The position numbers and the translations under genes were made by a program. Positions 6,922 through 12,817 of a stretch of DNA of 12,817 nucleotides are shown here, one piece after another. Below the pieces are notes generated by a model that saw only the letters and a program-made list of their open reading frames with translations, was not told the origin of the DNA and made no database searches. Source of the DNA: Gammaproteobacteria bacterium (lineage in GTDB: Bacteria > Pseudomonadota > Gammaproteobacteria > Granulosicoccales > Granulosicoccaceae); contig JAHQVR010000211.1 in assembly GCA_019634245.1 (NCBI GenBank), forward strand, positions 1-12,817, written 5' to 3'. Each line of letters opens with the position of its first letter. The stretch's first letter is position 1.

Positions 6922-8364
6922 TTATAATTGCACAGTGATCCACTTATACTCCGTCATGGCCGCAATATCTTCCTCAGTACCTTCTCGCCCCCATCCGCTG
7001 TCACCAACGCCACCAAAAGGTACATGGGGTTCATCCTGAAGGGTGGCTCCATTAATATGCACCATGCCCGATTCCACATTCCTGGCAAAACTCATCGCGT
7101 TATCGATGTTTGATGTATATATGGAAGCTGATAAGCCATAATTGCTGTCATTCGCCAGATCCAAGGCTTCTTCAAAAGAGTCAATAGGATACACCGACGT
7201 GACCGGACCAAAAGTTTCCTCCTTACACACAGTCATGGATGGCGTTACATCAGTGAGTATCGTGGGTTTGCAGCGATTGGCTTCCCACTCTCCACCACAC
7301 ACCAGTGTCGCTCCCTTTTCCACGGCATCACGTATGTGATATCGAATCCGCTCCCTTTGACGCTCGCTGATAATAGGGCCGAGAAGTGTAGAAGGCTCTC
7401 TCAAATCACCCATTCCCAACCCTTGCGCCGCACCGCTAAATTTTTCAATAAACTCATCGAAAACCGCACGCTCCACGTACATCCTGCTGGCAGCCATACA
7501 GATTTGACCCTGGAAAATAAATATGCCATGAATGGCACCCTCAACGGCTTTATCCAAATCCGCATCCTTCAACACCACCATGGGGTTTTTCCCACCCAAT
7601 TCCAGCGTAATTCTTTTGCTGTGTTCTGCACAAAGTTTTTGTATGTGTCGCCCCACGCGTGTGGACCCGGTAAAGGTGACGGAACGGACCAGCGGATGAG
7701 TTGTCAAGCTATCGCCCACCTCGAAACCAAGGCCTGTCACCAGGTTATAGGCACCAGGCGGTAACCCTGCGTCCTGATACAACCTGGCTATGCGACGAGC
7801 CAGCACCGGTGCTTCCTCCGAACACAAGTGAACCACCGTATTACCCAGCGCCAATGGATTGGCCGTAAGCCGAATGCCCTTGATCAAAGGCACATTAAAG
7901 GGTGTAATCGCGGCCACAACACCGATGGGCTCGCGCGTGCTCATACTGAAGCGCCCCGGCACATCCGAAGGTAGAGTTTTACCCGCTACCTGACGGGCCA
8001 TACCTGCGGCAGCGCGTAACAGGTCGATGGACAAACCCACTTCAAAATTTGCTTTTCCAACGGGTGACCCCACTTCATCGATGAGGATATCAATGAATTC
8101 CTGTTTCTGCCGTTGCAGTATGGAGGCCGCTTCGCACAACCAGGCTTCACGCTCGTTTATGAGACTGTGACGATATGTAGCAAATGCTTCATGGGCAGCT
8201 TTTGCTGCCTTGTCCATGTCCTTTCCGTTCCCCTGAGCCGCACGAGCATAGACTGAATCATCAATTGGATTGCGATCATCGAAATACTGACCTGAATCCG
8301 GAGGACAATCTTCGCCATTAATAAAATGATCTACCGTCGAAATATTTTTTTTATTAGTAATCAT
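6922..8364 (-). CDS. NAD(P)-dependent aldehyde dehydrogenase (aromatic-aldehyde type)
   Basis: This full-length aldehyde dehydrogenase of 480 residues oxidises an aldehyde to the acid in the cytoplasm. Seen: 'TPFNVPL' (N157), the NAD-site loop 'FTGSTRVG' (231-238), the general base in 'LELGGKN' (E255), the nucleophile in 'FQGQIC' (C289), 'EETFGP' (E383), and the C-terminal 'VHINGATLQDEP...PFGG' segment that resembles benzaldehyde, salicylaldehyde and vanillin dehydrogenases. The Lys that normally contacts the coenzyme ribose ('VVLKPSE') is replaced: the sequence reads 'VVHLCSE', with L180 at that place. The ATG at 8364 is chosen because GGAG lies six bases upstream; a longer frame begins with TTG at 8406 but has no such site. 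The neighbours suggest it removes an aldehyde made by the ThDP or GMC enzyme. Confidence 0.92.
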   Translation of the reverse strand: MITNKKNISTVDHFINGEDCPPDSGQYFDDRNPIDDSVYARAAQGNGKDMDKAAKAAHEAFATYRHSLINEREAWLCEAASILQRQKQEFIDILIDEVGSPVGKANFEVGLSIDLLRAAAGMARQVAGKTLPSDVPGRFSMSTREPIGVVAAITPFNVPLIKGIRLTANPLALGNTVVHLCSEEAPVLARRIARLYQDAGLPPGAYNLVTGLGFEVGDSLTTHPLVRSVTFTGSTRVGRHIQKLCAEHSKRITLELGGKNPMVVLKDADLDKAVEGAIHGIFIFQGQICMAASRMYVERAVFDEFIEKFSGAAQGLGMGDLREPSTLLGPIISERQRERIRYHIRDAVEKGATLVCGGEWEANRCKPTILTDVTPSMTVCKEETFGPVTSVYPIDSFEEALDLANDSNYGLSASIYTSNIDNAMSFARNVESGMVHINGATLQDEPHVPFGGVGDSGWGREGTEEDIAAMTEYKWITVQL

Positions 8365-8370
8365 GATTAA

Positions 8371-8374
8371 CTCC
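8371..8374 (-). promoter_or_regulatory. Ribosome binding site of the aldehyde dehydrogenase
   Basis: On the minus strand CTGGAG ends six bases before the ATG at 8364. This near-ideal spacing fixes the start and rules against the upstream in-frame TTG at 8406. Confidence 0.75.
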
Positions 8375-8677
8375 AGCTTATCTCCAGAAAAAATCTGCGT
8401 TCCCAAGAAAAAAATCTACGCGATACTACGCAGAGTTGCTTCGAGCACCCTGCAAGGGGTGCTGGGTGCCCCCGAGAAGGCTGGCGTGAGATGTTCCAAC
8501 TTGTTATTTGCCAACAAATCCAAAAAGATTTCTTTTGCTCTGCTCGCTCGCAAGCCCAAAACCAAATCACGCCGGCAATACCAAATAGATTGGTTAAATT
8601 TTTAAAACGACTCATTGCCAAGCCCCCGAAGCTGATTGTAAGGACAGCTCAACTCCGGGCTATAACAGTAAGTCACT

Positions 8678-8710
8678 CATGACCGCGCCTTGGGTCGTGG
8701 CTTTTTATTT
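8678..8710 (+). terminator. Intrinsic terminator reading on the plus strand
   Basis: CATGACC (8678-8684) pairs with GGTCGTG (8693-8699), with one G-U pair in the plus-strand RNA, around an eight-base loop. GC and the T-rich run TTTTTATTT (8702-8710) follow. The T-run lies on the plus-strand side, so it best stops a plus-strand transcript, although every gene nearby is on the minus strand. As a minus-strand terminator, nine bases after the receptor stop (8719), it would lack the T-run. Confidence 0.5.
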
Positions 8711-8718
8711 ACGCAAGC

Positions 8719-11226
8719 CTAAAAACTAGCTCGGAAATCGATGCCCCACTGACGCTCACCTTGGTTAGGCACGCAGTAAAAGGCACCGACCAGAGCATGT
8801 AAGTCCTGCTTTTCCAAACAATACTGTTCTTCGGTAAGGTTGTTGAGAAATAAACCTGCCTGATATTGCTGGGTGGCGCCAAAAAAGTAGCTGGCCCGAG
8901 CGTTAGTCACAAAACGAGCTTCGTACTCATCGATGGGAAAAGACTCCTTGAATTTGGCTTTGGCAGCACTTTGATAGCGGCCATCCACCTGCATAGTCAG
9001 AATATTGCTACCCAGTTCGATGTCTTTAATTACCATAAGATTCGCTGTGGTCTCCGGCGATAGTGGCAGCTCGTGCCCTTCTTGAAACTCGCCACCCTCA
9101 TCGGTGCTGATGCCCGAGGCATCAGTGATTTCTGAATCCAGCAATCCCAATCCGGCGTTAATCAACCAGCTATCTGCGGGTACCCATTTCATTTCCAGTT
9201 CGAGACCAACAATTTCCGATTCCGGCAAATTATGAAACTCTGGACCATTGGCGCCAACATTGAAAACTTGCTGATCCTTCCAGGTGTTATGGAATATGGC
9301 ACCATTAAATTGCAGCCGTCCGTCCAGCATTGTGGATTTCAAACCGAGTTCGAAAACATCGAGAATTTCCACATCCAAAGAGCGTTGTGGAAAGGGGGTC
9401 GCGTCGGTGTGCAGGAACTCCACATCGAACTTACCGGACTTGAAGCCTCGCGAATAGCTGTAAAACAGCAGTGTATCGCTGCCTAAGTGATGACTTAAAC
9501 CAATTTTACCGCCCACTTCTTCCGATTCAATATCCGGCCTATCTCGATTGTCATTGGCACAACCAATGGTAAAGGGCGGCTGGGTTGGAGAAATTTCTGG
9601 ACATGGAGGCAAATCGGCCGACAATTGCTGCAGTACTGGCGTGCTGTAATATAAATTTTGTGCTTTGTTGGTAATATCGATGGTACCGCCATAATAGGAG
9701 GGGTTGGACTTAGTGTCCTCGGTATAACGCAAGCCAATCGTCAGGGTTGTATTTTCCGTAATGTCGTAATCCGTATGACCGTAAAGAGATATGCTGCGGT
9801 CTTCCAGTTCAGCAATACTGAAAGCGGCGGTGTTTCGAAGTGGGTTACCAATTATGGCCGCGGCTTCATCCGGGGTAGTGCCTTCGGGAAAGTTGAACGG
9901 CGGATCGGTGGGCGCAAAACCGCCGGCAAAGAAGGGTGAAAATGCAAGTACACCGTTATCACCAAATCGAATGCTCTGCCCGAGCGTGGAATCCTGGCTG
10001 AAGTAGTACAGGCCGGTAATCCAGCGAAAACGCGCGGCGTCATCATTGGAGGAAAGACGTAATTCCTGACTGAATTGGGAATAGTCCTGATCCATATTGA
10101 TCAAAAGAGCTTCCTGGTTGACACCATCGCCGTTGGGCCCGGAAGTCAAACCGGATACGCCATTGTCTTCCTCGTATAGTGCATGAGTGTCGTCAAAGGC
10201 ACTGATGGAACTAAAGGTGGTGTTGCCGAAATCGTGTTCTATTTTCAGCCAGGCACCATTCAGATCCAGATCTGATACCTGCGAACCACCGGCACGTACA
10301 TCATCCCAGTTGGTGGTTGACACGTCATAGCCTTGCGAGGTGACTTCGTCGATTTGCTGATCAAATCTAATATCGGATGTATAGCCGGATCCGAACACCG
10401 TCCTTTCGTCGAAAATGGATAGATGACCATTGCCACCGGCATCCGGATCAAGTGTTCCAAAAGCTTTTTGTGGATAGGCATCGCTGTTATCACTGGCCGT
10501 GTGAAAGCTGGCAGTAATCACGGTAGAATCGCCCGGCTGATACACCAGTGTTCCTCGCACTGAGTAGCGCTCTGTATCGCCGTATTCACTGTCGCCGTTA
10601 GTTATGTTATTCCATCGTCCATCGCGTGAGTGCCATTTACCAGCCAAACGCATAGCGGCAGAGTTGCCCATTGGAAGGGTGACTGCACTCTCCGCTTCGA
10701 CAAGATTGTGCTTGCCATACGTTCCCAGAAAATAACCTGTGAGCTCTTCGCCCACTACCGGCAAGCGGGAAATGTAGTTTACCGCACCACCTGTGGTGTT
10801 TCGTCCGAACAAACTGTTTTGCGGCCCACGCAACACTTCCACCCGTTCCATATCGAACAGACCGAGGGTGCTCATGTAGGAAGAGTTCATGGTAACTTCG
10901 TCCATATACATGCCCACTGAAGAGGGCGCATTACCAAAAAATTCGTTGGTGCCCACTCCGCGAATCACGATGTGTTGGCTCATGGCATTCTGAACAACGA
11001 CGTTCAGGTTGGGTGCCAGTTTGGTAATATCACTGACTTGAGTCACGCCCGCGTTATGTAATTGCTCGCCGGAAAAAGCTTGCACAGTAACCGGAACGTC
11101 CTGCATGGATTCCTCGCGTTTCTGCGCAGTGACCATCACTTCTTCCAGTACCGCAACTTGGCTCAGAACGGAATTTGTACTCAGCAACAAACCGAACGAC
11201 ACGATTTGTGTGGAAAACTTTTTCAT
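8719..11226 (-). CDS. TonB-dependent outer-membrane receptor
   Basis: This energised outer-membrane importer has 835 residues. Seen: a signal peptide (residues 1-22, ending 'NSVLS-Q'), a TonB-box-like segment 'EEVMVTAQKR' (28-37), a plug domain (about 40-160) with 'ITKLAPNLNV' and the 'LRGPQNSLFGRNTTGGAVN' motif (132-150), then a beta-barrel with alternating aromatic strands to a C-terminal phenylalanine ('GIDFRASF'). It resembles the large receptor group abundant in sphingomonads and marine gammaproteobacteria that take up hydrophobic or plant-derived compounds and iron chelates. No substrate can be named. AGGGG six bases before the ATG is a good ribosome binding site. Its place between an AraC-type regulator and catabolic genes suggests it imports the cluster's substrate. 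Confidence 0.95.
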   Translation of the reverse strand: MKKFSTQIVSFGLLLSTNSVLSQVAVLEEVMVTAQKREESMQDVPVTVQAFSGEQLHNAGVTQVSDITKLAPNLNVVVQNAMSQHIVIRGVGTNEFFGNAPSSVGMYMDEVTMNSSYMSTLGLFDMERVEVLRGPQNSLFGRNTTGGAVNYISRLPVVGEELTGYFLGTYGKHNLVEAESAVTLPMGNSAAMRLAGKWHSRDGRWNNITNGDSEYGDTERYSVRGTLVYQPGDSTVITASFHTASDNSDAYPQKAFGTLDPDAGGNGHLSIFDERTVFGSGYTSDIRFDQQIDEVTSQGYDVSTTNWDDVRAGGSQVSDLDLNGAWLKIEHDFGNTTFSSISAFDDTHALYEEDNGVSGLTSGPNGDGVNQEALLINMDQDYSQFSQELRLSSNDDAARFRWITGLYYFSQDSTLGQSIRFGDNGVLAFSPFFAGGFAPTDPPFNFPEGTTPDEAAAIIGNPLRNTAAFSIAELEDRSISLYGHTDYDITENTTLTIGLRYTEDTKSNPSYYGGTIDITNKAQNLYYSTPVLQQLSADLPPCPEISPTQPPFTIGCANDNRDRPDIESEEVGGKIGLSHHLGSDTLLFYSYSRGFKSGKFDVEFLHTDATPFPQRSLDVEILDVFELGLKSTMLDGRLQFNGAIFHNTWKDQQVFNVGANGPEFHNLPESEIVGLELEMKWVPADSWLINAGLGLLDSEITDASGISTDEGGEFQEGHELPLSPETTANLMVIKDIELGSNILTMQVDGRYQSAAKAKFKESFPIDEYEARFVTNARASYFFGATQQYQAGLFLNNLTEEQYCLEKQDLHALVGAFYCVPNQGERQWGIDFRASF

Positions 11227-11232
11227 ATCTAT

Positions 11233-11237
11233 CCCCT
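11233..11237 (-). promoter_or_regulatory. Ribosome binding site of the TonB-dependent receptor
   Basis: AGGGG on the minus strand lies six bases before the ATG at 11226. Translation from this ATG begins a typical Lys-Lys signal peptide, which supports the start. Confidence 0.7.
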
Positions 11238-11444
11238 AAACTTACTTATTGTTTTTTTAAGGTAATCTTGCATTCATGCCGGCATCCACCCGCTCACGAA
11301 ATTCAGTCGGTGTATCCCGCACCAAAACACACTTCTCACTCCCAATCCGCGACGTAAGGTTTAACTTCTTACTAACAGCTCGCTGCGATTGAGTTTGAGA
11401 AATTGAACCGCAAACTTCAGACGCTGACACCTAAAGCCACACCT

Positions 11445-11477
11445 GGGTTGGGTTGGATTGGGCTGGGTTGGATTGGG
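11445..11477 (+). repeat. G-rich direct repeat with quadruplex potential
   Basis: The 13-base unit GGGTTGGATTGGG occurs at 11450-11462 and again at 11465-11477, separated by CT and preceded by another GGGTT. Five GGG runs begin at 11445, 11450, 11460, 11465 and 11475, spaced by 2, 7, 2 and 7 bases. This fits the G3-N1-7 rule for an intramolecular three-tetrad quadruplex on the plus strand, which is the template strand for the downstream receptor gene. Confidence 0.8.
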
Positions 11478-11558
11478 TAATAAATTACTCAAAGCAAGAT
11501 GGTCGGACTAGCCAGATTTGGCAAATTACTGTCCCGATTTGGATATTCAGAGGTAAGC

Positions 11559-12569
11559 TTAAACAAAGGGAGATTTTAGTGATTCCCTGGGGGACCTGCC
11601 AAAACGCTTGCTGTAGTCGCTGGAAAACCTACCCATGTGCGTGAAACCACAGTCCATGGCAATGCGAGTAACTTGTTCGTCTTGTGGACTGGCTTTTTTT
11701 AGTAATTCGTGGGCACAATCCAGACGCAAAGTTTTCAGATATTCCATCGGACTATTATCACAATTCTTTTGAAACAAGTGAGTCAGGTTTCTAACACTGG
11801 TGTTGGCTATATCGGCGATTTCAGTTAAGGTCAGCGGCTCGGGCAAATGCGCTCTCATATACTCGATTGCTCTACTGAGATGTTTGGGAGAACTCGCCAG
11901 CTGCTTTACCCGCAACAGTGAGCATGTATTCGGCTGATTTTCGAGAATACTGGTTAATACGGAAAGACCGAGGTGCTTGATAGAATGTCGGTGATGCGCC
12001 ATGACCTTTTCATTTTCAATCAATGCGCACATATAAGACAGGGAGGAAAAAACATAGTTAATGAACTGGTGATCAGGTTGTACTGCTAATTCGAAGGTCA
12101 ACGGGCGATCCGGAAGTTGTCCATTGATGGACTCAAACACCTGCTCAACGAACTTCCTGCGGAATTTTACTTCGAAAATACTGCAATCACTAGACCATTC
12201 CAGACGATAGGGTAAACCGGGAGAAATAATACCGCATTGGCCCTTGTAAAGCGTAATTTCTTGCCCTTCACAAGTTAACCTGCAATTCCCACTGTGAGCA
12301 ATCTGTAAAAGATAATCATCGAGAGGGTCAGCTTCAATCAGTACTTCTCGTCCATAGTTGATGTAGATATTTTCCATGTTATCGAGATTTGCATAGTTGT
12401 GAACCAAACCTTGATTTTCACTACGCCAACCCTTATCGAGACATTTATAAGTATAAGGCACTACATTAGCACTGATAAACTCATAAGCCTCTTCGAGATC
12501 GCGGGTATTAATTTGATGGTGACGCGATCGAGTGGTTGAAAACTCCGAAATATCGAGCAATGAGAGCAT
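11559..12569 (-). CDS. AraC/XylS-family transcriptional regulator
   Basis: This 336-residue regulator has a cupin-like ligand domain of the AraC_binding_2 type (about 45-200, including 'LLQIAHSGNCRL' and 'GIISPGLPYRLEW') and a C-terminal DNA-binding domain with two helix-turn-helix motifs. The first is about 247-268 ('LTLTEIADIANTSVRNLTHL'); the second, about 300-323, includes 'GFTHMGRFSSDYSKRFG', followed by 'RSP' as usual. The ligand-domain type is shared with XylS, BenR and FeaR, which sense benzoates or related compounds in the cytoplasm and activate catabolic operons. It is encoded just upstream of, and in line with, the receptor gene, so it probably activates the receptor and the genes after it. 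The ATG at 12569 has purine-rich GAGGGTAGG upstream. The inducer is unknown; an aromatic acid is a reasonable guess. Confidence 0.93.
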   Translation of the reverse strand: MLSLLDISEFSTTRSRHHQINTRDLEEAYEFISANVVPYTYKCLDKGWRSENQGLVHNYANLDNMENIYINYGREVLIEADPLDDYLLQIAHSGNCRLTCEGQEITLYKGQCGIISPGLPYRLEWSSDCSIFEVKFRRKFVEQVFESINGQLPDRPLTFELAVQPDHQFINYVFSSLSYMCALIENEKVMAHHRHSIKHLGLSVLTSILENQPNTCSLLRVKQLASSPKHLSRAIEYMRAHLPEPLTLTEIADIANTSVRNLTHLFQKNCDNSPMEYLKTLRLDCAHELLKKASPQDEQVTRIAMDCGFTHMGRFSSDYSKRFGRSPRESLKSPFV

Positions 12570-12611
12570 ATTCGACCTACCCTCTTCAATTTTTATTTTA
12601 AAAACACTCTG

Positions 12612-12640
12612 AGTATAAAAGAGTCAATATTGGAAAGCAA
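12612..12640 (-). promoter_or_regulatory. Candidate sigma-70 promoter of the regulator gene
   Basis: On the minus strand TTGCTT (12640-12635) and TATACT (12617-12612) are separated by 17 bases. The -10 box matches the consensus at five of six positions, the -35 box at fewer. It would give a short leader of about 35 bases before the ATG at 12569. Confidence 0.4.
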
Positions 12641-12710
12641 AACAAATGTCATCGTTGGCTATTCCATTTCTTGAACTCTATACCCAAAGCGTTTGAGATT
12701 TAGGTGTTAG

Positions 12711-12809
12711 GAGTGCGCCAATTTTTGTTCTTGGCAAGGCGCGACAACGCAGAATAGCCATTCTATTTAAGGCGGAGCAACACCGCCAAGGGCAAAAAGG
12801 GGCGTGCTC
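12711..12809. repeat. Long imperfect palindromic intergenic repeat
   Basis: GAGTGCGCC (12711-12719) pairs with GGCGTGCTC (12801-12809), and the 14-base arm 12722-12735 pairs with 12785-12798 (TTTTTG-tt-CTTGGC with GCCAAG-gg-CAAAAA), giving about 23 paired positions. The central 49 bases hold smaller stems such as AATAG/CTATT. All non-Watson-Crick positions in the arms are G-U pairs on the plus strand. The style matches the structured, dispersed repeats found between genes in many gammaproteobacteria, but copy number cannot be judged here. Confidence 0.7.
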
Positions 12810-12817
12810 ATGAGGCC

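Larger units (their letters stand above)
8365..8718. other. Intergenic region with several hairpins and a possible small ORF
   Basis: This 354-base gap between the receptor and the aldehyde dehydrogenase genes holds three structures. TCTGCGT (8394-8400) pairs with ACGCAGA (8428-8434). AGCACCC (8444-8450) pairs with GGGTGCT (8457-8463) around a six-base loop. A terminator-like hairpin lies at 8678-8710. On the minus strand an ATG at 8615, with GGGGG seven bases upstream, opens an 82-codon frame. It ends at 8367, two bases before the dehydrogenase ATG. Its Cys/Trp/Arg-rich second half does not look like a normal protein. The hairpins could lie in the dehydrogenase leader RNA or in a plus-strand transcript. 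Confidence 0.45.
11227..11558. other. Receptor upstream region with operator candidates
   Basis: This 332-base stretch between the regulator's 3' end and the receptor's ATG should hold the receptor promoter. It contains a perfect ten-base palindrome ATGCCGGCAT (11276-11285), an imperfect hairpin TGA-GTTTG (11390-11397) / CAAACTTCA (11411-11419), and a G-rich direct repeat (11445-11477, described separately). No strong -35/-10 pair stands out on the minus strand, as expected if an AraC-type activator is needed. No coding frame here is credible. Confidence 0.45.

Noticed and set aside
7336..7764. 142-codon plus-strand ORF
   Set aside because: It lies wholly inside the aldehyde dehydrogenase gene on the opposite strand, whose motifs are intact. 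The peptide has no recognisable features.
1..12817. CRISPR arrays, tRNA and rRNA genes
   Set aside because: No regularly spaced repeats, cloverleaf-like segments or conserved rRNA sequence were seen on either strand.

Overview
The window looks like an accessory catabolic island from a marine or freshwater gammaproteobacterium. The grounds are a long TonB-dependent receptor with a 'VTAQKREE'-type N terminus, the AraC/XylS-type regulator, an ISL3-type transposase remnant and a structured intergenic repeat. The assignment to a Cellvibrionales-like lineage is only an impression from protein style.

Layout. Bases 1-957 hold a decayed insertion element: hairpins and inverted repeats (57-71, 130-205, 217-294), then an ISL3-family transposase that breaks off at its second catalytic aspartate. 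Bases 958-1301 show nothing recognisable. From 1302 to 12569 every convincing gene is on the minus strand. In transcription order these are an AraC-family regulator (12569-11559), a TonB-dependent outer-membrane receptor (11226-8719), an aldehyde dehydrogenase (8364-6922), a ten-helix membrane protein built from five 'QP' hairpin units (6654-5593), a gluconate-2-dehydrogenase subunit-3-like Tat protein (5370-4861), a GMC flavoprotein dehydrogenase with a probable [3Fe-4S] motif (4802-3252), and a thiamine-diphosphate enzyme of the benzoylformate decarboxylase / benzaldehyde lyase type with its own twin-arginine leader (3218-1302). The window ends in a long imperfect palindromic repeat (12711-12809).

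How the genes may work together (inference). The receptor would bring a substrate across the outer membrane. The subunit-3/GMC pair, exported by the Tat pathway, would oxidise an alcohol group in the periplasm. The ThDP enzyme, apparently also exported, would cleave or decarboxylate the resulting 2-keto or alpha-hydroxyketone compound to an aldehyde. The aldehyde dehydrogenase in the cytoplasm would make the acid. The regulator belongs to the group containing XylS/BenR, which suits an aromatic or similar small carboxylate inducer. The actual substrate cannot be read from the sequence. The most unusual parts are a ThDP enzyme that appears to be exported, and the unclassified QP-repeat membrane protein lying between the dehydrogenase genes.
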